Shown: positions 9,563-17,182 of the stretch, piece by piece
How positions within the stretch are numbered: the first letter of the stretch is position 1
Layout: each line of letters begins with the position of its first letter
Assembly: GCF_025854335.1 (NCBI RefSeq)
Contig: NZ_CP107716.1
Span: 2,845,001 to 2,909,000, forward strand
Reading direction: 5' to 3'
DNA length: 64,000 nt
Source: Pelagibacterium flavum
GTDB lineage: Bacteria; Pseudomonadota; Alphaproteobacteria; Rhizobiales; Devosiaceae
Program-made: the position numbers and the translations under genes
Notes under the pieces: model-generated
The model's input: the letters and a program-made list of their open reading frames with translations, nothing else
Told to the model about the DNA's origin: nothing
The model's database searches: none

Positions 9563-9587
9563 ATCATATTCTTTTCCAGCATATGAT
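9563..9587. promoter_or_regulatory. Candidate PadR operator
   Basis: Perfect inverted repeat ATCATAT (9563-9569) and ATATGAT (9581-9587) separated by 11 bases, ending 8 bases before the padR start. PadR regulators commonly bind AT-rich dyads in their own promoter, so autoregulation of the padR-efflux operon is plausible. A second dyad (ACGTGG/CCACGT) lies near 9494-9511. Binding is inferred from position and symmetry only. Confidence 0.45.
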
Positions 9588-9595
9588 CGAGGAAC

Positions 9596-10168
9596 ATGAA
9601 CGTTCGCACTCTATGCCTCTCCTTCCTCTACACTCAGGATGCGAGTGGCTATGAAATTCGCAAGCTTTGCACCGAAGGTGGCGGCGCCTATTTCGTCGAA
9701 GCCAGCTTCGGCTCGATTTATCCTGCGCTTGCCAAGCTGGAGGACGATGAACTCGTAACGTCCCGGATCGAGCATCAGGACGGCAAACCGTCCAAAAAGA
9801 TCTATTCCATTACCGAGGCTGGCCGAGCCGCCTTTTGCGATGCTCTGCACGAACCTTTGGGCGATGATGTCTTTCGCAGCCCTTTCCTGCTTTTCGCTCG
9901 TTTTGCACATCTGCTCGACCCCGATCTGGTCAAGTCGCGCATCGAGGACAGGCTGGCCTATCTCGACGCTCAAATTGTCGAACTCAAAGAGCTTCAGCGG
10001 GAAATAGAAGGCGGAGATGACACGAGCCATACCAACGACGCATGGGTGATCAGCTATGGCATCACCTGTCTTGAAGTTGCACATCGGCATCTCCATACCC
10101 ACATGCACTCCTTAATTGCCTCAGCGCGACCAGACAAAGCGCGCGCCGGGCAGCAAGCAGCAGAATAG
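9596..10168 (+). CDS. PadR-family transcriptional regulator
   Basis: 190-residue DNA-binding regulator. The N-terminal winged helix shows the PadR pattern: TLCLSFLYTQDASGYEIRKL, then GSIYPALAKLEDDELV, then GKPSKKIYSITEAGRAAF (about residues 4-85). The rest is a helical dimerisation domain (Vir_act_alpha_C-like). PadR proteins usually repress efflux or stress genes until a small hydrophobic ligand binds. The gene stands directly ahead of an RND adaptor and pump (13-base gap), which are the likely targets. Confidence 0.9.
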   Translation: MNVRTLCLSFLYTQDASGYEIRKLCTEGGGAYFVEASFGSIYPALAKLEDDELVTSRIEHQDGKPSKKIYSITEAGRAAFCDALHEPLGDDVFRSPFLLFARFAHLLDPDLVKSRIEDRLAYLDAQIVELKELQREIEGGDDTSHTNDAWVISYGITCLEVAHRHLHTHMHSLIASARPDKARAGQQAAE

Positions 10169-10181
10169 AGGGCGCTGTTTT

Positions 10182-11471
10182 ATGCAATTTCTCAAGTCTT
10201 TTGGTTTATCGTTTTTTATCCTTGCTGGAGCTGCCATTTGGTTGGGCACGGGCACGCTGGTTATGGGCGGCCAGGGTCCTGGAAACGGCGAGCATTCCAT
10301 TGTCGGTCTCATCGAAGGCGATGATCACGGCCCCATTTCAACAGCGCTGGCCGAGGCCGGCGTCCTCCCCGAGCATTCCCCAGAGACAGTCGAGCAGGCA
10401 CGTATGACCGTTGCCGAGCGTGTGGCTCAGGCAAACGGGGGACCTGGCGCATCTGTATCGGTACGCACGCAAACGTTTGAACGCCAACAGATGCCGATTG
10501 AAGTCACATTGCGTGGCCGCACGACGGCTGCGGCCAATGTTGCGGCAGTCGCCGAAACGGCGGCCGTCGTGGAGACCGTCCATGTCGAAAAGGGCGACCA
10601 GGTAGAAGCTGGTGATCTTTTGTGTTCACTTGCACCCGGCACACGCGCCGCGGCTGTTGCACAGGCCGAGGCCGCTCTTGCACAGGCCGAGGCAGGACTT
10701 GCTCAGGCTCAACTCGATCTGGAAACCAACACTTCGTTGCGCGAGCGTGGTCTGGCTCCAGCCAATACCGCCAATTCAGTTCAGGTCGCTCTGGCCGCCG
10801 CCGAAGCTCAAGTTTCCTCGGCCCAGGCCGCGCTTGACAATGCGAGGGCCGAACTGGATCGGACGGAAATCGTTGCCGAGGTGTCCGGATTGGTTCAGGC
10901 CCCTATCGCCACCCGCGGTTCAATGCTCTCTCAGGGCAGCGTTTGCGCGACGATCGTTCAGCTCGATCCAATCGTCTTCTCGGGCTCGGTTGCTGAAGCC
11001 AACATCACGCTGGCCCGCACCGGGCTTCCCGCCACGCTGCACACGGTGACCAATCAGGACGCCACCGGTGAGGTGACTTACGTGGCAGCCAGTGCCGACG
11101 ATGCAACACGTTCTTTCCCCGTCGAAATCGAATTTGCCAATCCCGATTTTTCGATCCGGGAAGGCGTTACGGCCACCGCTACGGTCAATATGGGATCGAT
11201 GCCGGGGCATCTTCTGCCCCAGTCGGTGCTCACGTTGAACGATGAAGGTGTACTAGGCGTACGGGCCGTTCAAGACGGCATTGTCGCTTTTTACCCTGTG
11301 ACGATCGTTTCGGATACCAGAGAGGGAGTATGGGTAACCGGGCTTCCTCAATCTGTCGACATCATCACCATCGGCCAGGAATTTGTGATTGAAGGACAGT
11401 CGGTGCAGGCCGGGCAGGAAGCTGTTTCGGATGATGCCACTGAGACCTCTGAAGAAGGTGCACCTGCATGA
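10182..11471 (+). CDS. RND efflux periplasmic adaptor subunit (membrane fusion protein)
   Basis: Links the inner-membrane RND pump to an outer-membrane channel. The 429-residue protein has an N-terminal hydrophobic anchor (LSFFILAGAAIWLGTGTLVM region, residues 8-30), a lipoyl-like half before and after a heptad-rich helical hairpin (Ala/Gln/Glu-rich, about residues 155-225), and a beta-barrel C-terminal part. ATG 10182 was chosen; an in-frame start at 10116 lies inside padR. The stop overlaps the pump start by 4 bases. The outer-membrane partner is not encoded next to it. Confidence 0.9.
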   Translation: MQFLKSFGLSFFILAGAAIWLGTGTLVMGGQGPGNGEHSIVGLIEGDDHGPISTALAEAGVLPEHSPETVEQARMTVAERVAQANGGPGASVSVRTQTFERQQMPIEVTLRGRTTAAANVAAVAETAAVVETVHVEKGDQVEAGDLLCSLAPGTRAAAVAQAEAALAQAEAGLAQAQLDLETNTSLRERGLAPANTANSVQVALAAAEAQVSSAQAALDNARAELDRTEIVAEVSGLVQAPIATRGSMLSQGSVCATIVQLDPIVFSGSVAEANITLARTGLPATLHTVTNQDATGEVTYVAASADDATRSFPVEIEFANPDFSIREGVTATATVNMGSMPGHLLPQSVLTLNDEGVLGVRAVQDGIVAFYPVTIVSDTREGVWVTGLPQSVDIITIGQEFVIEGQSVQAGQEAVSDDATETSEEGAPA

Positions 11472-14400
11472 CCAGCTTCATCGAGCGCATCCTGCGCATG
11501 CCCCGCGTCGTGATGACAATCATGGCGTTGCTGTTGCTCGCGGGCGGGCTTTCCTATTCGGTTCTCCCAAAGGAAAGCTTCCCCGCCATCGACGTTCCGT
11601 ATCTTTACGTTTCGATCAGCCAGACGGGCGTTTCGCCTCGCGACGCCGAAAACCTGCTGGCCAGGCCGGCCGAAGAAGAACTCAACGGGCTGGACGGTCT
11701 GGTCAACATGTCGTCCACCTCGACCACCGGGCATGCTTCGGTGTTCCTCGAATTTGGTGCGAACGTTGATACCGAACAGGCTCTGATCGATACCCGGGCG
11801 CGCATTGATGCCATCAAGGCAAACCTGCCCGCCGACGCTGACGATCCGACGGTCAACGAAATCGACATGGTGGGTTACCCCATTATCTCGGTGGCCGTTT
11901 ACGGTGATGTGCCAGAACGCGAACTGGTGCGCCGCGCGGAGGAACTTCAGACCGCGCTCGAAGGCATCGCGTCAGTTCGCGAAGTCACGCTGTCGGGTGC
12001 ACGCGACGAAGTTGTTGAAGTCACCATCGACCTGATGCGCCTCGAGGCTTACGACCTCACGGCGAACCAGCTGTTCGACGCTCTGGCCCGCAACAATCTC
12101 GTGGTCGCCGGCGGCACGCTCAACACCGGTCAGGGCTCTTTCAGCGTGGAGGTTCCCGGACTCATCACCAGCGCCCAGGACGTCTTCGAGCTGCCCATCA
12201 AGACAGATGGCACCAACGTCGTCACGTTTGGCGATATCGCCAACGTCACGCGCACGCTGGAGGACGCCACAGAATACACCAACGTAAACGGCTCCCCTGC
12301 CCTGATTCTCGGTGTGAGCAAAAAAGCCGGCACCAACATCATCGAGGTATCCGACACCGTTCGTGCAGTCACCGAGGAACTTGCAGCCGAGTGGCCGCAA
12401 GGCGTGGGCCACAGCTTCTTTCTCGATCAGGCTGAAACCACGCTCAGCTTGTTCCGTTCGCTCGAGGCTGCGGTTCTGACCGCTGTGGCGCTGGTGCTTA
12501 TTACCTGCATTGCCGTGCTTGGCGTCCGCGCCGCGTTCATGATCGGCATGTCGATCCCGCTGTCTTTCATGATCGCATTTCTCTACATGCAGATGACCGG
12601 CATGACGATCAACATGATGGTCATGTTCGGGCTGGTGATCGCCGTGGGCGTTCTGGTCGACGACCCCGTGGTGGTCGTCGAATATGCCGAGCGAAAACTG
12701 CAGGAAGGTGTCTCCAAGAAAGAGGCCTTCATCCAGGCGATGCACAAGATGTTCATACCGGTCATCGGTGCGACAGCCACAACCCTTGCCGCATTCGTGC
12801 CCCTGCTGTTCTGGCCCGGTATCATCGGCAAGTTCATGACCGACCTTCCGACGATCGTGATCGTCGTGATGTCCGCATCATTTGTTTCGGCGCTCATCTT
12901 CATGCCGGTTATCGGTGCCGTCATTGCCTCGACCCATGTCGATCCCGAGCGCAAGGAACAAGCCGATATCGTCATGTATCCCGAGAAGTTCCACCCCAAA
13001 AAGGTGAAGGGACCGACCGGGATATACGTGCGGCTCATGTCCGTGCTTTTGCGGTGGCCGATCCCAACATTGTTGGTCGGCTTCGGCATCGTGTTCGGAG
13101 TATTTTTCGCTTACGCAGCCAACCCTACGGGAACCGAGGCATTCCCAGCCTCCGAGCCTGAATATGCCACGGTTGCAGTGGTTGCCCGCGGCAATTATTC
13201 GCCGCAAGAGGTCCGCGACATGCTTGTCGAGGTCGAAGACGAATTGATGCAGGTCCACGGCATTCGGGACATCATCATGCAGTTCGGAACGACTGGCGCC
13301 ATGGGTACCATGCCGCCCGACACGATCGGCAATTTCCAGCTCCAGCTCGTCGATTACAACCACCGGGTGAAGGCCGAGGAAATCTTCTCCGATATTCGCC
13401 AACGCGTTGCCGATATCTCCGGCCTGCAGGTTCAGGTTCTCGCCACCGAGAGCGGTCCACCGGCGGGCAAGGACATCAACATGCGTGTAGAAAGCTCCAG
13501 CTACGACAATCTGGCGCCGACCGTCGAACGCATCCGTGATTATCTGGAGAACGAGCTCGCCAATACCGCCGACATCGAGGATGGCCGCCCCTCACCCGGC
13601 ATCGATTGGCAGGTGACCGTCGATCGTTTGGAAGCAGCCCGATACGGTATCGGCGTGCGCGAACTGGCTCCATATGTTCAGTTGGTAACGTCAGGCGTCA
13701 ATCTGGGCACCTATCGTGATCAGAGCACAGGGGATGAACTCGACATCAAGGTTCGCCTTCCCCAGGATGAACGCACCTTGGATGCGCTCGATTCCATGCG
13801 GATTGCCACATCGCAGGGCATGATCCCGGTTTCGAACTTCATCGATCGGCAAGCGGTTCCCAAGGTCGCGAATATCGAACGGCGCAATCAGACCTATGTG
13901 ATGCCGATTGCAGCCAATCTGGTTAATCTTCCAGAAGGTGTTTATGCCGCCGATCGCGTCGCCGAACTGCAGGCATGGCTCGATGATCAGGAATGGCCCG
14001 ATGGCGTGACCTTCGCGTTCGGTGGTGCCGAAGAGCAGATGGGTGATGCCAATGCCTTTATCGCCCAGGCGTTCGGTGCTGCGGTGTTCCTGATCTTCCT
14101 GATCCTGCTGCTCGAGTACAACAGCTTCTATCAGGTGTTCGTAACGCTCTCGACGGTATTCATGTCGGTTGCCGGTGTTCTGCTCGGCATGCTCGCTACG
14201 GGTATGAGTTTTTCGGCCATCATGACAGGCTTGGGCGTTGTTGCGCTGGCGGGGATCGTTGTCAAAAACGGTATCGTTCTGATCGATACCTACAATGAGT
14301 ACAACCGCCATCAGCAGGTCGAGCCGGTAACCGCAATGCTACTCACGACGGCGCAACGTGTGCGTCCCGTGCTACTCACCGCATTCCTGACGGCGCTCGG

Positions 14401-14779
14401 CGTTATCCCCATGTGGGCAAATGTCGAATTCGACTTCCTGCGGCGCGAAATCGTGGTCGGCGGCATCGCCGGATCGTGGTTCATCCACCTTTCGGCGGCG
14501 CTGGTAAGCGGGTTGTTCTTTTCGACTGCGCTGACCCTGATCATGGTGCCGGTCATGGTTACGGCCCCCAAGGTCATCAAGGGTCAGGTTGGCAGCCTGT
14601 TTAACTGGGTCCGTGGCCGGAAGGCGGCGGAAGCAACGCCCTCTGGCTTTGATGGCATGGCCGTTGAAGTGGCAGGCGACGATGCGGCGCGCCAGCATGT
14701 CGTGACCAAGGATACCGAACTGATCGAACGCAATGAGAATGGCGTTACGGTTCTTTCCCGAAGACCCGCAGCCGAATAA
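11468..14779 (+). CDS. RND-family efflux transporter permease (AcrB/MexB superfamily)
   Basis: Proton-driven inner-membrane drug exporter of 1103 residues. The duplicated RND layout is clear: a first transmembrane helix, a large periplasmic loop, a block of helices, then the same again. Proton-relay residues look intact: the double Asp in GVLVDDPVVVVEYAERKL in the first half and the Lys in AGIVVKNGIVLID in the second. It overlaps the adaptor start/stop as ATGA and is probably controlled by PadR. The long polar tail after the last helix is typical. Substrates cannot be told from sequence. Confidence 0.93.
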   Translation: MTSFIERILRMPRVVMTIMALLLLAGGLSYSVLPKESFPAIDVPYLYVSISQTGVSPRDAENLLARPAEEELNGLDGLVNMSSTSTTGHASVFLEFGANVDTEQALIDTRARIDAIKANLPADADDPTVNEIDMVGYPIISVAVYGDVPERELVRRAEELQTALEGIASVREVTLSGARDEVVEVTIDLMRLEAYDLTANQLFDALARNNLVVAGGTLNTGQGSFSVEVPGLITSAQDVFELPIKTDGTNVVTFGDIANVTRTLEDATEYTNVNGSPALILGVSKKAGTNIIEVSDTVRAVTEELAAEWPQGVGHSFFLDQAETTLSLFRSLEAAVLTAVALVLITCIAVLGVRAAFMIGMSIPLSFMIAFLYMQMTGMTINMMVMFGLVIAVGVLVDDPVVVVEYAERKLQEGVSKKEAFIQAMHKMFIPVIGATATTLAAFVPLLFWPGIIGKFMTDLPTIVIVVMSASFVSALIFMPVIGAVIASTHVDPERKEQADIVMYPEKFHPKKVKGPTGIYVRLMSVLLRWPIPTLLVGFGIVFGVFFAYAANPTGTEAFPASEPEYATVAVVARGNYSPQEVRDMLVEVEDELMQVHGIRDIIMQFGTTGAMGTMPPDTIGNFQLQLVDYNHRVKAEEIFSDIRQRVADISGLQVQVLATESGPPAGKDINMRVESSSYDNLAPTVERIRDYLENELANTADIEDGRPSPGIDWQVTVDRLEAARYGIGVRELAPYVQLVTSGVNLGTYRDQSTGDELDIKVRLPQDERTLDALDSMRIATSQGMIPVSNFIDRQAVPKVANIERRNQTYVMPIAANLVNLPEGVYAADRVAELQAWLDDQEWPDGVTFAFGGAEEQMGDANAFIAQAFGAAVFLIFLILLLEYNSFYQVFVTLSTVFMSVAGVLLGMLATGMSFSAIMTGLGVVALAGIVVKNGIVLIDTYNEYNRHQQVEPVTAMLLTTAQRVRPVLLTAFLTALGVIPMWANVEFDFLRREIVVGGIAGSWFIHLSAALVSGLFFSTALTLIMVPVMVTAPKVIKGQVGSLFNWVRGRKAAEATPSGFDGMAVEVAGDDAARQHVVTKDTELIERNENGVTVLSRRPAAE

Positions 14780-14782
14780 CAG

Positions 14783-14813
14783 AAAGGCCCCGCACCATCG
14801 CGGGGCCTTTTTT
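14783..14813. terminator. Bidirectional intrinsic terminator
   Basis: Stem AAAGGCCCCGC (14783-14793) pairs perfectly with GCGGGGCCTTT (14800-14810) around a 6-base loop, followed by TTT; the A run on the left gives a U run on the other strand. It separates the convergent pump gene and the ABC exporter gene, and its T run overlaps the latter's stop. Confidence 0.85.
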
Positions 14814-16704
14814 ATTCCGCCGGCTGTTCGGCTGGCTTGCGCAAGACAAACCCGTCGGGGTCCTCCTGGGCCACCCTCAGACGCTCACTGGCTTCAGCCG
14901 CTTCGCGCTGGCGGTTCCACATCTGAGCATAGAGACCCTTGGCGGCCAGCAGATCGGCATGCCGGCCACGCTCCGCGATCATGCCGTCGCGAAGCACGAT
15001 AATCTCATCGGCATCCACCACAGTCGATAGCCGATGCGCGATGACCAGCGTGGTGCGGTCCCTGGAGACGGTATCGAGCGCCGATTGGATCTCCCTTTCG
15101 GTATGGGTATCAAGCGCCGACGTCGCCTCATCAAGAATCAAGATCGGTGGTGCCTTGAGAATGGTGCGGGCTATCGCAACACGCTGCTTTTCGCCGCCCG
15201 AAAGCTTGAGGCCGCGCTCGCCCACCTGAGTCTCGTAGCCGTGCGGCAGGCTGTCGATGAAATCGCCGATCTGGGCCATGCGGGCCGCTTCCCGCACCTC
15301 CTCGTCGGTGGCATCGGGGCGGCCATAGCGGATATTATAGGCGATGGTATCGTTAAACAGCACTGTATCCTGCGGCACCATGCCGATTGCTGCGCGCAGC
15401 GAGGCTTGCGTAACATCGCTAACGTTCTGGCCATCAATGCTAATGCTGCCCGCGATCGCGTCATAGAACCGATAGATCAGCCGCGAGATCGTTGATTTTC
15501 CAGCGCCCGACGGTCCCACAACCGCAATGGTCTTGCCCGCCGGCACCGTAAAGCTCACCCCCTTCAGGATGGGACGATCCGGATCGTAATGGAAATGGAC
15601 GTTCTCAAAAGAAAGAACCGGCCCGGTGATTTCGAGCGGAGGGGCATCGGGTTTGTCTTCGATTTCAGGGTTCTGGTCGAGAAGGGTGAACATGGCTTCG
15701 ATGTCTGCCAGACCCTGTCGTATCTCGCGATAGACAAAGCCGATCTGGTTGAGCGGCCGGTAGATCTGCATCATGAAGGTATTGAGCAGGACGAAATCAC
15801 CAACCGTCAACTCGCCGCGCATTACGCCGAGCGCTGACATGACAGAGAGCACGATCATCCCCAGCCAGAAGATGACCCCCTGTCCGAAGTTGAGCCAGCC
15901 AAGGGATGTCCATATGCGGATGGCAGCGCGCTCATAGCCCGACATGGCCTTGTCAAAGCGGTTGGCCTCGAGCTCTTCATTACCGAAGTACTTGACGGTC
16001 TCGAAATTGAGCAGGCTGTCGATCGCTTTTGCGTTAGCGTCCGTGTCGCTCTCGTTCATGTCCCGGCGGATCGCTATGCGCCAGTTGGAGGCGCGCACCG
16101 TGAAAACCATGTAGAGAATAACCACAGCGGCCAGCACCAGCACATAGACAACGCCGAACAGCCAGCCGAAGATCACGCCCACGATCACGAACTCGACAAG
16201 CGTAGGAGCCGTATTGAGCATTGTGAAACGCACGATGGTCTCGATGCCTTTTGTGCCGCGCTCGATAACCCGGCTCAATCCACCCGTCTTGCGCTGCAGG
16301 TGAAAGCGCAGCGATAGCCGATGGACATGCGTGAACGTGCGGTAGGCAAGTTGGCGCACGGCATTCTGCCCAACCGAGGCAAAAAGAATATCTCGCAATT
16401 GCTGGAACCCGGTATCGACGATCTGGCCGACGCCATAAGCCACGACGAGGATGATGGGCACGGATAGCCCGAGCAATACTGCCGCATCCGGGCCGGAAGT
16501 GCCCAGTGCATCAATAATGCCTTTATAGGCGAACGGCACCAGTGTGCTGGCCACTTTGGCCAGCAGCAAAGCCCCAATCGCGAGAACAGCCCGCATCCGC
16601 AGGTCGGGCCGGTCAGCCGGCCACATATAGCTCCAAAGGTTGCTAACGGTGGAAAGCAAAGCGCCTTCGTCGGCGCTGACGGTTGATCTTGGCGCCTTGG
16701 CCAT
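14812..16704 (-). CDS. ABC exporter, Atm1/ABCB7 type (fused membrane and ATPase domains)
   Basis: Homodimeric half-transporter of 630 residues. The membrane domain (about residues 30-330) contains RRDMNESDTDANAKAIDSLLNFETVKYFGNEE (split here as the Atm1-type block near residues 210-240). The ATPase domain has VGPSGAGKSTISRL near residue 392 and LSGGEKQRVAIARTIL. Bacterial Atm1 proteins export glutathione conjugates, including metal-thiolate species, and aid metal detoxification. ATG 16704 is preferred to the adjacent TTG 16707. An ArsR-type regulator with a cysteine cluster lies 52 bases upstream in the same direction, which supports a metal or thiol stress role. Confidence 0.9.
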   Translation of the reverse strand: MAKAPRSTVSADEGALLSTVSNLWSYMWPADRPDLRMRAVLAIGALLLAKVASTLVPFAYKGIIDALGTSGPDAAVLLGLSVPIILVVAYGVGQIVDTGFQQLRDILFASVGQNAVRQLAYRTFTHVHRLSLRFHLQRKTGGLSRVIERGTKGIETIVRFTMLNTAPTLVEFVIVGVIFGWLFGVVYVLVLAAVVILYMVFTVRASNWRIAIRRDMNESDTDANAKAIDSLLNFETVKYFGNEELEANRFDKAMSGYERAAIRIWTSLGWLNFGQGVIFWLGMIVLSVMSALGVMRGELTVGDFVLLNTFMMQIYRPLNQIGFVYREIRQGLADIEAMFTLLDQNPEIEDKPDAPPLEITGPVLSFENVHFHYDPDRPILKGVSFTVPAGKTIAVVGPSGAGKSTISRLIYRFYDAIAGSISIDGQNVSDVTQASLRAAIGMVPQDTVLFNDTIAYNIRYGRPDATDEEVREAARMAQIGDFIDSLPHGYETQVGERGLKLSGGEKQRVAIARTILKAPPILILDEATSALDTHTEREIQSALDTVSRDRTTLVIAHRLSTVVDADEIIVLRDGMIAERGRHADLLAAKGLYAQMWNRQREAAEASERLRVAQEDPDGFVLRKPAEQPAE

Positions 16705-16756
16705 CAAAATGCTCCGGTATGGAGGAGGAACGGCGATGGAGATGCCGAAAGGTTGA

Positions 16757-17098
16757 TCAGGACGCTTCTGCCGGTTGGCGATCGCAGTGCAAATCTGAAC
16801 CGTCCAGACCGGAAAGGTAGTCGCCTACCGCCCTGCTAAAGGCCGCGAGCCGGTCCGTGCGCACGCAGTAATTGTTGCGCGTACCTTGGGAGCGACGCTC
16901 GATTACCCCGGCATCGAGCAGCACCTTGAGATGCTGGGAAACGGTGCTCTGGGCGAGCGAAAGGCAATCGGTGACGTCGTTACAGCAGCAATTTTCGGCC
17001 CGCTGCGCGAGGATGCGCAAAATCTCCAGCCGAACAGGATGCCCCAAGGCCCGCATCAATACCGCAATATCGTCTTCATGCATGGCTTCAGCTTCCAT
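16757..17098 (-). CDS. ArsR/SmtB-family repressor with a Cys-Cys-Cys motif
   Basis: Winged-helix metalloregulator, 113 residues from ATG 17098. The DNA-binding helix is recognisable in SLAQSTVSQHLKVLLDAGVI (residues 47-66). Cysteines 37-39 (ENCCCNDV) and Cys45 align in position with the alpha-3 metal site of ArsR/CadC proteins (ELCVCDL type). ATG 17083, five codons in, has a better Shine-Dalgarno (GGAAG) and lies clear of the palindrome overlapping the first ATG, so the true start may be MHEDD. It probably represses itself and the Atm1-like exporter downstream. Inducer (metal, arsenite or thiol stress) is not determined. Confidence 0.9.
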   Translation of the reverse strand: MEAEAMHEDDIAVLMRALGHPVRLEILRILAQRAENCCCNDVTDCLSLAQSTVSQHLKVLLDAGVIERRSQGTRNNYCVRTDRLAAFSRAVGDYLSGLDGSDLHCDRQPAEAS

Positions 17099-17112
17099 CG
17101 TTATTTAACGAT
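17097..17112. promoter_or_regulatory. Candidate ArsR operator
   Basis: Perfect inverted repeat ATCGTTA-TT-TAACGAT spanning the first possible arsR start codon. ArsR proteins bind AT-rich dyads of this size near their own transcription start, so occupancy here would block the regulator-exporter transcript. If correct, translation would begin at the downstream ATG 17083. Confidence 0.55.
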
Positions 17113-17182
17113 AGAGTAAAAGTACGACCGGCGCAAGGCAGCGTCGGCCGGCCGCGCAAAACCAAATTCGGTTACCAGCACC

